Part shown: piece after piece, positions 55,340 to 64,000 of the stretch
How positions within the stretch are numbered: position 1 is the stretch's first letter
How the letters are laid out: each line of letters starts with the position of its first letter
NCBI RefSeq assembly: GCF_000004195.4
Contig: NC_030683.2
Location: 89,553,410-89,617,409, forward strand
DNA length: 64,000 bases
Reading direction: 5' to 3'
Origin: Xenopus tropicalis
Taxonomy: Eukaryota; Chordata; Amphibia; Anura; Pipidae
The notes under the pieces: generated by a model
Told to the model about the DNA's origin: nothing
The model's database searches: none
The model's input: the letters and a program-made list of their open reading frames with translations, nothing else
Translations under genes and position numbers: made by a program

Positions 55340-55880
55340 TTACCCCCTACTGGGAAGGGTTTCCCTCAAACGTGGATTCCAACCAGACTTTTCTAAGTTG
55401 AAAATTTCAAATCTATGTGGAGCCTTACTGCTCCAACATGACAGTCCATTTAACAGAATAGTTTGTAGAAAAGATTCTATTGCAAGGGCAAATAATATGG
55501 GTGACAATGATCTCTGGTGAGTTCAAAGGAGAAGGAGGTAGTGATCACCTTCTTTTCAGCTACTGGCTGTTTATTTAGTAACTCTATCCACTTAATATAC
55601 GGATCCCCCAGGCAAAATTTTTTTGCCCAAAGATATGGCCATTAAATGGTATTAAAGGCCTTTTCTAAGGCCACAATTACCCTCTTCCCAGGTTTCTCAT
55701 GGAGTGTGACTTCCTATTGAAGGCTAAATCTGACACTGTGAATAGTTTGAAAGATTGTCCTTCTGTTGACAGCCTTAAAAGATTTCCAGCCTTATTATTA
55801 TGCCTTAATTTACTTCCCAATAAAGAGTTGTTGACTTGTTGGATGTAATCTGGACTACTTTGGGTATCATATCTGTGTCT
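55340..55880 (-). pseudogene. L1-type RT fragment, palm N-part
   Basis: From the high end: RIDTDMIPKVVQ, later VALEKAFNTI and WPYLWAKKF (the EKAFD/WPYLW block of L1-like RTs), GDPYIKWIELL, and LFALAIE-like sequence near 55450. Several stops and shifts interrupt it. Confidence 0.7.
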
Positions 55881-55893
55881 ATCCTAGACAAAA

Positions 55894-56133
55894 AAAAGGG
55901 AAAAATGGAAAAATAGCAGAGCACCACAGGGAGCAAGATTAAAAAACAGTCTTTATTCCATCATGTATAAAATAACGCACATGTACAGCCAAAGGACTTA
56001 TGCTTTACGTGTTTCGTGGTATCCCGCCACTTTCTCAGAAGCATTAACAGTCCTTACTTGGGAGGAGCTATATATACCCATATATCACAACAGGTTACTC
56101 CCTCATCAATTTAACCCTTACCCCATCACCTGT
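55894..56133 (-). mobile_element. PLE-derived insertion with 15-bp target duplication
   Basis: 240 bp between TCTATCCTAGACAAA (55879-55893) and TCTATCCTAAACAAA (56134-56148), one mismatch. Minus strand order: about 90 bp of leader, hammerhead H10, GGAATAAAGACTG, then GGTGCTCTGC and CTATTTTTCC. It has the same plan as the 42359 unit but with a complete ribozyme region. No coding. Confidence 0.85.
55992..56055 (-). ncRNA. hammerhead-like ribozyme motif H10 (best helix I)
   Basis: Minus strand: helix I AAGGACT-GTTA-ATGCTT, core CTGAGAA, extra A, stem II GTGG/CCAC with loop CGGGATA, GAAA, CAC-GUA, then AAGCAT-A-AGTCCTT. Helix I has 13 pairs around a small internal loop. Position 8 is A with C3, a mismatch, so catalysis is doubtful, but the three-way fold is clear. 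Confidence 0.7.
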
Positions 56134-56148
56134 TCTATCCTAAACAAA

Positions 56149-58085
56149 GTCTGGTATGACAGGTGAAGACTTTGGCATATGGATTTCTTACCCACTCGAC
56201 ATCTTGTAGGCCCACCAACTGTGCCATTTAGTAGGCCAATTTTCCTTTGGGTTCAGTTTATCTATTTCAGCCTGAAGGTAGCCTAAATAGTCTTCATCTC
56301 AATATTGTAATAGGGGCAAAAATGTCACCTTATGCAAAATTAAATTTAGCAAGTCCAGTGACATTAGTGGTGGGCCATATATATTTACCAAATTCATAAG
56401 TCCTGATTGTATAGTGTAAAATTATAATTCTGCCAAGGTGATTTGTGCAATCTCTGGCATGTGTGGAGAAAGAAAGTAGCATGGAATGCCTGTGCTATCC
56501 ATTGTCTTTTAAAAGCAAGGACATTTTGTCCAGACAGGTAAACAAAAAAGGTAAGAACCTTGTCTCAGGTGGCAGTGAGTGGGTAGTTACCAGAGTAAGT
56601 TTAAGAGCTGTATTTCTGTAGTGCATAGAGTGCAATAGCCCCCTTGACCCTCCCCCTTAACACACTCCAATGCCAAAGTGGTAATTGCAGAGTGGGCAAG
56701 GGAGGACAGGATCTGGGCTGCTGCCTTAGGTGGCAGCAGACCTAGAAAAGCCTTGATGCAGCATTATAGAATTTATTATCTGAAATAAAACAGCTCTCTT
56801 CTCAAGATGGTGCACAACAAGCTAAGAGCTAGGATACAAATGGCATTTGGACCACAGTAGCATTATTATTGATAACGCCAATAGTCAAAATATCCTTAAT
56901 TATCTGTCTTTGTGTCCAATACAAAACATGAAATTTTCTGCCTATTGCCAACACAGGTACCAATATGCAGTCACTGCTCAGAAACACCAAAGTGTTCTCC
57001 TCAAAACCAATGGCTGATTAGTTGCCATTGATTAATATATTAAGGACTGTTGTGATGATATATTTTTACATTTCTCTGTATTTATTACAAATGTATATCC
57101 ATGCTTACATGATTGCCACAGCATCTATCGGAAGCTCTTCTCTGTTTTTCATGGACATTTTTCTGGTTTGCCCTTTGATGAGACTGTTGCTTTGATAGGA
57201 TTGCTAAATGACATTTTTCAGCAGTATCCCCTAGACATTAATGATTCAGTTGACATTTCAGTTTAAAGTGCACTGAGGCCTGACTACGTGCATATAGAAA
57301 AGCTTTGTTCCAAATTTTATCAACTCAGAAGGATAACATAGCTTTTAAAATGAACAATCTTACAGACCACCAAAAATTAATATTAAGGAGATCTAAAAAA
57401 ATATAGCCAATGCATTCTGCATCTTATTCCCTCCCTCTCCAATCCCATTAGTGACAATGGGGAACTGCGTGAGCATATAAAAAGGAAGCACCAACTTCTA
57501 TTGGTCTTTGTAATATCTGGTAAACCATGTATATACAGGCACACCCATATATAGGAGCCTAGATGAGGCCTGAATGCTGCCTACAACAATACAAAAAGAT
57601 ACTGTATGTATGGGAAGGTGAAGGATCCATATTTACAGAATGTTAAATGTTTAATGAAGAAGCCAGCAGTTCAGGGGGGTTTCAAGGTTGCAGAAGCATT
57701 AACAGCCCAAAATGATGAAGATATCTTTAGGTCATACAGTACAATAATATACAATGGGTGGTTGTGGGAGCACTCCAAGACTAAGGCCAAGGGCATACTA
57801 AGCACTGGCTCCGCTGCACCCAGCTAGCATTTTTTCTGCAGGCTGAGAGAGATGGATTCACTCCCTTACTGAATAATACAGCTTCTGTCTGAGTTCTGGT
57901 TCATGGAGTGCTAGTCAGGCCAAAAATGGCTGCTTGTGCAGTTTTCAGCCCAACATCTGCTCCACTCTGTGTACCTGCATGCAAGTAGAAGCTGCGGAAG
58001 GAAGCAGATTCAATTCTCAAAAAAAAGGCAGGCTTGGAGCAACAGAACCAATGCGCTGAGTGCCCTTGGCCTCTGTAAAATATAC
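56149..58085. other. mostly single-copy DNA
   Basis: No gene recognised. Near 56560-56750 the phrase TCTCAGGTGGCAG and its near-inverse GCTGCCTTAGG suggest an eroded fold-back repeat. At 57783-57870 a MITE-like scrap (AAGGCCAAGGGCATACTAAG, CTGCAGGCTGAG) is seen. Confidence 0.4.
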
Positions 58086-58345
58086 AAGTTACGTAGTTAC
58101 ATAATTTGCATTGAAAAAAGACTTAAGTTTATCGGTTCAGTCCATAGGCTAATGTCACATGGGCTTGATTCTTGGCCTACGAATAAACACAGGCCTAGAA
58201 TCAGCCCCTACGCTTACATCAGCCTTTCCCTGTGGCCAGAGTCATTGTGCTGTCCAGGGTGCAGGGATACAGTGGAAATTATGGCACCAAAGTCTACTCT
58301 GTGTACTACCATCTGCAACAATACAATGGCTCCAGGGACAGGCAC
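58086..58345. repeat. retroposon scrap and MITE remnant
   Basis: TTACGTAGTTACATAATTTG followed by GAAAAAAGACTTAAGTTTAT matches the TACATAGTTACATAG repeat type (58086-58145). From 58147 GGCTAATGTCACATGGGCTT recalls the 30358 MITE end. The right end is lost. Confidence 0.45.
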
Positions 58346-59396
58346 AGGAAAAAAATCTATGTAACTTGTAAAAAATAAATGGTTTCCTCTTGCAATAGGT
58401 TACTGATCCTAATTCAAACTACATCTTAAATTACGCAGACCCTATTTTGTATACTTCTAAGTATTCTCCCCAGGTGTGCTACTTATGCTTTTACACCCAT
58501 ACACTTTTATATTACTATGCCCAAGTATGTTGCTTCCTAATTCTGTGTTTTTCTTAAATAAAGTGCTGATTCCCCCAATACTTTAGAAGCTTGTAAAGGT
58601 CCCAGACATTGGCACTGTGCACCATGGGCACAACATCTTTAACTGGGTGATTGGAACAAGTAGCTGCATGTATGTAATGGGCACATTCCCTGTTCCAACT
58701 GGCTAATCCAGCTTGTGACACATAACGTAACTATTAACTTACCCAAAAAATAAAACTTTGGATAATGAAATAAATGTATCTGCAATTAAAAGTTGTATTG
58801 TTTTTCTGCACTGCTGGTTCTGTTTCTTGAAGGAATGTAAGAGAAGTCCTTCATGTTTAGTCACAGGTCTGTATTATTATTTTAAAAGTCAGAACCACCA
58901 GAAAAGAGAACTATAGGGTCAGACAGATAGTGCTTAACCATTGGAAATTTTTATCTTTTCTCCTGTCAGTAGACATCCAACCTGCTCCCCCTAGATGCTG
59001 ATGTACAAACTGCATTCCAGAGGGAAAAGGTATTAGGGCACATTCATTTACCTCACTTACTAACACAGTGTGCAATGTTGACAGCAATCACCATTCCCCC
59101 CTCCCTTTATCCTGGTTTTTCCCACAATTCACAATTCCATCATCATTGTGGATACAAAAAGAATTGAGGCAACTGCACTGCACCTACTGCAGTTGCATTT
59201 GATTCTACAAAATGGACGCAACTGCATCTGCGCTTTGTCATGAACTGGGTGCAGTTGCACTAAATAAGAAGCTAACATAACTTATATGTAGCTAGATGAA
59301 AACTTATATCAGTGCGCTGCTGCAGAGGTCTGGCAGTTTAAGAAAATCCAAGAGGCCTCTAGATGAATCCCTTTCAATAAGGCTAAAGGCACATCA
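58346..59396. other. single-copy DNA, nothing recognised
   Basis: No gene or element recognised. Confidence 0.4.
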
Positions 59397-59683
59397 AGGG
59401 GGCATTTATTAACATTTGGATTTTCATACTGTTTGACTAAACTCATTTTTCGTATTTTGTACAAAAGTCAGTGTAAAAAAAAACTAAAAAAGATCTTCCT
59501 GATGTAAAAAGGGGCGTCTGCCTTTGCCTTTTCTGGGACAAAATAGTCTTTTGGCATTAAAAAACCCAAACCGACAAAATGAGCATTAGTAAATGCCATC
59601 CCAAGTGTTGACTCTGCTTCTCTCTGTCTGCGTTTTGTAGGCAGGCGGACAAAATGCAGGCAGAAAGAAGCAGAGCCAACACC
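59397..59683. repeat. MITE-like fold-back remnant
   Basis: Begins GGGGGCATTTATTAACATTT, an end of the GGGG-ATTTA type. Inner pieces GACAAAATG and CTGCTTCT/AGAAGCAG pair. The right end merges with the next MITE. Confidence 0.5.
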
Positions 59684-59686
59684 TAT

Positions 59687-59961
59687 GGGGTTATTTATCA
59701 ATTTTCGAGTTTGTGAATTCGAGTTTGTTTTTCTAAATTGAATAAACTCACATATCGAATGCTGCTCATTTATTACTAAGGAAATTTATTTGAATAAAAA
59801 ACTTAAATACTTCAAATTTTTTGTTTACAAAATTGAAATATTTGTGTTTGAAAATATGGCTTGACTTTGCCTAGGATAACTCCTATTGACATTTGAGCTT
59901 TTTAGCACAAAAAAACTCAAATCATGAAAAAAACAAACTTGAATGTTGATAAATCTCCCCC
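59687..59961. mobile_element. MITE (GGGGTTATTTATCAA ends)
   Basis: GGGGTTATTTATCAATTTTC and TTGATAAATCTCCCC are inverted, flanked by TAT and TAC. Arms TTGAGTTT-like fold back. No coding. Confidence 0.8.
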
Positions 59962-59964
59962 TAC

Positions 59965-61010
59965 TTTGATTTTGGTCTAAGGGGAAGTGATTTCATCTGT
60001 GCACAGAGTAGTGTTTGGCAGTGGTTTAACTAGAAGTTACTGGACCCACAGCAAAATCACTTTAAGGACCCTTATAACTTTGGAAACAAGACTTTTTTTT
60101 AATATTGCAGCAATTCTGCTTGTATTAAATTGATTATCAGTTAGTGCTATAGTGGGTTCCAATACTTCTTTCTGTGAGTATAGTATTTATTAAGTATCGG
60201 CAGACCATGTACAACCACATCCCAATAAAGTGTAAAATATATACCTGGCTAACACAGAAGTAGACTGAAAACAGTTATGCATATAACTAAAATATATATT
60301 ACCCCAGTGCTGAACTAGACCTCTAGGGCCCGCCCGAAAACCAGACATACAGAGCCCACACTTACAGTTCACCAATCAGTGTTTAACTTGTGTGGGCAAA
60401 AATAGGCATAATTGTCGGTCAGTTCTAATTAACTGAAGCAGCTGCCTATGCTGGGACAGGCATTGGGCCTTGGCACTATGTCAGACATTTGTATAGCCAG
60501 CATAATGGCCACAACCAGCAAGCCAACATAAATATTGAGCATGGGTGGTGTTGTCAGCTGTAGGGAGAAGGAATCAACTAAAAAGTAGCAAGAGAAAAGA
60601 TAAGAAAACTCTTCAGGGTCAACATATGAACAGCGCCAGCTCTATTGCAATACTATTAGAAGCTAAATGTATTATAGTAAAGCAACATTATTGCAAGAAA
60701 TATAATTATAAAGGTAATCAAGTAAATACCCATAGCCAATATATTTCCCAAGTGTATTAATGCAGAATACATTAAGCACATTAAGAGATTACTGTGATAT
60801 TTGACATCTAAAATCTGACAAAGCTAAAGAGCTTTAGTTCAGGAAAGACCTGAAACTGAGCAATAAATAGTCTAAAACCCTTTTTTTTAAATAGCTGCAC
60901 AGGCCATAAAAAGCACCAAAGGCTGTTTACAAGAAAATGAAAAAAACTTTTTTATAAGCATAATTCAATGTACATGTGATACTGTGCTGGATAAAGCATT
61001 TTTCTCTGTA
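59965..61010. other. single-copy DNA, nothing recognised
   Basis: No gene or element recognised. Confidence 0.4.
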
Positions 61011-61011
61011 A

Positions 61012-61195
61012 GGGCTCATACAGATGGGCATTTTGCCCTGCATTCCCCTGCGGTGGCGTGCTGTATCCACTAGCATTTGGCACTTACATGGGCCTGTGTG
61101 AGTACAGCACAATAGGGAAGAAAGGGTTGTGTTTTTTCCTACAGGAGAACATGCCACAGGAGAAATCAGGGCAAAACACCCATCTGTACAAGCCC
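61012..61195. mobile_element. short Harbinger-like MITE
   Basis: GGGCTCATACAGATGGGCAT at the left and CCCATCTGTACAAGCCC at the right are inverted, with TAA on the left and TTAA on the right. Inner arms TTTTGCCCTG / CAGGGCAAAA and TGTACTC-type parts pair. Confidence 0.82.
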
Positions 61196-61349
61196 TTAAA
61201 CAGCAGGTGTCAGGTGGCAAAAGACAATGTTATACAATAGGAACTTGCACTTATACCATATTCTTTGCCTATTAGCCTTTTAATGCCTATTAGCCATCCA
61301 GCTTTGGATGGGACAAGGTGATTCAATGTTTAGGGGAGTAAAACCTCTC

Positions 61350-61385
61350 TTCTTGATGAAGGGAGAATACACCCCGAAACCAAGG
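61350..61385 (+). ncRNA. hammerhead-like motif H11 (weak)
   Basis: Plus strand: TTGATGA (61353), extra A, stem II GGG/CCC with a longer loop, GAAA, then CCAAGG without a clear GUH site. Positions 3 and 8 are U and G. It is probably the remnant of a PLE-type unit reaching to about 61500, where GGGCACCCAG recalls the PLE tail phrase. Confidence 0.4.
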
Positions 61386-61500
61386 GCAATAATATACAGC
61401 AAATATTGGTGTTGCATTCGCTATTACTTGTAAACTCAGACTCTGCAATAATACATATGCACAGGGCACCCAGAAGAATATAATATCTCTATTCATTTGG

Positions 61501-62440
61501 TATTCATTGGGATATTTTTTGTTAATGGTATAACAATAAATAAAGATATTTTATTGATACTCCTAAGTGTCCTGCATCTATATAAATGAATGTACCAACA
61601 TGTAACTAATTTTACATCCCTTCCTTTTATTAACATTTTTGGAGTCCCCGTTATTGAAAAAGTCAGTTGCTTATTTTGGGCGGTTCTTTAGAGAACATAA
61701 TCCTGTATTAAGTTAAATAGCTGGGAGAGAATGCTATAACTCATTATTGCATTTTATAGCATTGTTCCAGGAACCTCCCATACATTTATTGTACTGAAAC
61801 TTCTTTTAATTCTGCCCCAGAATTATTCTGAATCACCTCTATAAAACTGGCAAGGCACTTGTGAGGAATTTTAAATAGGAATAGGTGTAATTTAGAAATC
61901 AGTCAGTTTGGTAAGGCGTAGTTCATTTTCTTTTTTGGATTTGGAATTTTTCGATATGGTATATGGTATAAAGAGGAGAGGGCAGTTAACTCTGTCTTTC
62001 TAATCATATGGTGAACACCACTGGGCAGTTTACACCACTGGGCAGTTTACTCCTCTGCAATGTAATTTTAGCACTGAAAAGGAGTTCTTGTAAAAAGCTG
62101 GTCAACTTCAGAGTTTTTTTTTGGCACATTTGAGGCACAGAGGGAAGCAATTTTGGTAGCATTCAGACAGGAACGTTTGGACCTGCTGCAGAATGGAGAC
62201 AAGGATGCACCATCTGTTTATTTACCGCTTCTTTCTAATGATTCTAAGATAGTGAACATGTTTAAACTCGTATGTACTGAAAGTTTGATGCACAATAAGT
62301 AATAGATAATTCGCTGTGCACTAAATGGTCATATCATTGTGGTCTAATACAGGTTTTCACTGCACAAGTCACACTTTACAAATCACTGTGCTGTTGGTGC
62401 AGACCTTCTTCCACAACTGGCACGGTTAATTCAGCAATCT
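61501..62440. other. single-copy DNA, nothing recognised
   Basis: No gene or element recognised. A 16-bp direct duplication CACCACTGGGCAGTTT lies near 62016-62049. Confidence 0.4.
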
Positions 62441-62661
62441 AAATATTTCAACATGCTGCACACACACTATTTTGTGCATTTGGGGAGCTTACCCCATTTA
62501 CCTCCTACCTGTTACGGGGGGGGGGGCGGGTGGCACCTATCATCCCTTCCTGATGAAGGTAGGGTGGTGCCCCAAATGTTGATGCACAATTGGACACAAT
62601 AAATGGGGTAAGCTACACAACTGCATAAAATAGCATGTGTGCGGCTTCTTGAAGTATTCAC
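62441..62661. mobile_element. decayed PLE-like fold-back unit
   Basis: Arms of about 60 bp (GCTGCACACACACTATTTTG with AGCTTACCCCATTTA on the left, and the inverse on the right at 62601-62660) surround a G-run (62516-62526) and hammerhead-like motif H12. ACACAATAAATGGGG follows the motif, as AATAAA does in the other units. Confidence 0.55.
62545..62582 (+). ncRNA. hammerhead-like motif H12 (weak)
   Basis: Plus strand: canonical CTGATGA (62550), extra A, a possible stem II GGG/CCC, then CAAA in place of GAAA, U-GUU. Helix I support is weak. Confidence 0.4.
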
Positions 62662-63590
62662 ATATCACTATGGTATCCTTATGGCTTTGTTTCTAGAGAC
62701 AGGAAGATTAAGGTTGAGAGGGATCAGGCACACCCAGACTGAGACTACATATAGGCCTTGGTATTAAACGTACACTGAAGCCCAAACAGCTTCCCACAGA
62801 TCCAGTAGATGCCAACATCCACAGATTTCCTGTATGGGTAGTGAATGTATTTTGGTAGGTGCTTTCAACTCTTTTCTTATGATGTAATTGTGTAAATCAC
62901 TTCCCTTTGGTCACCTTTCCCATGCATGACATCATCAGAGGGAGTCAGGGCAGTGTTGGCTCATAAAATAAAAAAAGTACATCAAGTTGGTTTGGGTGTG
63001 GGATGGGAAGCCCCAAGATAGGGTTGGTCACGGGTTGAAAACTTTTTACCTGCTCCTAACTTCAGAGTTTTCAAGATGCAAGATTTGTTAACCTGTCTAA
63101 AATGTAAGCATACACACTGCAGATATTAAAATGTAGAATGCATGAACATATCAACCAAATAGTCTCTAGAACTGAGCTCACCACTGTTTCTAAATAAATA
63201 GTGCAACAGTAGTGACCTATAGTTCCTATAGGTATAAGATATCAATAGGGTTTTACCATGTCATAGAGAAGGGAATTTAATGGTCAGAATTTTTATGCAT
63301 TGTATTATTCGACAAATATTTATCTATCATGGAAAGAAATTTCAAATATAGAGGTGATACTTAAATGATTTGATTTGGCACATCACTAATTACATGTAGA
63401 ATTGTGTATGAATCGTCACTTAGTCTTATAACCATTTCTGGAAATCTTTAAGCCAGTATATTAAAAGGAGAGTGTTTATACTTGTAACAGTGATTGATAT
63501 GAATTAATTTTTATAATGTAACTTATATTGTATATATAGTATGTATAATATTGTATTATATGTAACTTGATAACTACACCTTTAATAGTG

Positions 63591-63591
<1 letters not shown>
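62662..63591. other. single-copy DNA, nothing recognised
   Basis: AT-rich toward the right end, no gene or element recognised. Confidence 0.4.

Positions 63592-63663
<72 letters not shown>
63592..63663. repeat. (TA)n microsatellite at the Tc1-D left end
   Basis: A perfect TA run of about 72 bp ends at the CAGTGGCTTG terminus of Tc1-D. Confidence 0.95.
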
Positions 63664-63666
<3 letters not shown>

Positions 63667-64000
63667 TGGCTTGCAAAAGTATTCGGCCCCCTTGAACACA
63701 TTTTGTCACATTACAGCCACAAACATTAATCAATTTTATTGGAATTCCACGTGAAAGACCAATACAAAGTGGTGTACACGTGAGAAGTGGAGCGAAAATC
63801 ATACATGATTCCAAACATTTTTTACAAATAAATAACTGCAAAGTGGGGTGTGCGTGATTATTCAGCCCCCTTTGGTCTGAGTGCAGTCAGTTGCCCATAG
63901 ACATTGCATGATGAGTGCTAGTCATTAGAGTGCGCCTGTGTGTAATCTAATGTCAGTACAAATACAGCTGCTCTGTGACGGCCTCAGAGGTTGTCTAAGA
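63664..64000 (+). mobile_element. Tc1/mariner transposon, copy D, cut by window end
   Basis: Starts CAGTGGCTTGCAAAAGTATT with the same long inverted repeat and leader as copies A and C (GCAAAGTGGGGTGTGCGTGA; CAGCTGCTCTGTGACGGCCT). It has a small deletion in the repeat near 63700. By comparison with copy A the transposase ATG would lie just past 64000, so no coding part is visible. Confidence 0.93.

Larger units (their letters stand above)
53160..55880 (-). mobile_element. L1-type LINE fragments, interrupted
   Basis: Three minus-strand pieces of one L1-like reverse transcriptase lie in the expected order: 55340-55880 (RT palm start), 53989-54282 (YADD region) and 53160-53465 (region after the active site, GGLGLPNL near 53270). 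They are separated by an LTR-like insertion (54287-55020) and a PLE-derived unit (53483-53971). Many stops show that it is an old copy. Confidence 0.8.

Noticed and set aside
1..64000. CRISPR arrays, bacterial operons or phage genes
   Set aside because: The sequence is AT-rich vertebrate DNA with MITEs and retroelements. The tandem arrays lack the repeat-spacer pattern.

Overview
This is transposon-dense vertebrate nuclear DNA, most likely from a clawed frog (Xenopus). The reasons are many fold-back MITEs ending in TTAAAGG(R)R with TTAA duplications (the Xenopus T2 type), TAA-duplicating Harbinger-type MITEs, several Tc1/mariner transposons, Penelope-like retroelements (PLEs) with a GIY-YIG endonuclease, and L2/CR1 and L1 LINE fragments. 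I see no convincing host coding exon, tRNA or rRNA. The only plausible host-gene signal is a CpG-richer promoter-like patch at about 33.4-34.0 kb, with a candidate minus-strand non-coding first exon and splice donor. The rest reads as intronic or intergenic sequence.

Layout. 0-4 kb: mostly single-copy DNA with one fold-back MITE. 4.1-5.7 kb: Tc1 copy A, whose transposase has nonsense codons. 6-30 kb: single-copy DNA with about 20 MITEs or remnants (two nested), an L2/CR1 LINE 3' end, minisatellites and microsatellites. 33.4-34.0 kb: promoter-like patch. 34.9-36.3 kb: MITEs with internal tandem expansions. 36.3-46.6 kb: a nested block holding a PLE fold-back unit, Tc1 copy B with an intact 340-aa DD34E transposase, PLE-1 (RT plus GIY-YIG, decayed), a MITE inside PLE-1, Tc1 copy C interrupting PLE-1, a small PLE-derived insertion inside Tc1-C, PLE-2 (YIDD intact, two frameshifts) with 445-bp inverted end copies, and another fold-back unit. 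46.8-53 kb: T2 MITEs and a hAT MITE. 53.2-55.9 kb: a minus-strand L1-type LINE carrying two PLE-derived insertions and one LTR-like insertion. 56-63.6 kb: mostly single-copy DNA with MITEs and two weaker PLE-like units. 63.66-64 kb: the 5' end of Tc1 copy D, cut by the window edge.

The most interesting signal is a series of twelve hammerhead-ribozyme-like motifs in the PLE-derived units. Each reads YUGANRA-like box, an extra A, a hairpin, GAAA, then a GUH site (weak copies lack one part). Stem II changes sequence from copy to copy but stays paired, as does helix I in four of the elements. The bases at core positions 3 and 8 also covary (C-G, U-A, A-U). Three of these units are precise insertions with 14-, 17- and about 15-bp target duplications, so short non-autonomous ribozyme-bearing elements appear to have been mobile. 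Hammerheads in PLE terminal repeats are already known. The 3-8 covariation, the conserved extra A and the ribozyme-anchored 5' ends are what I would examine first.
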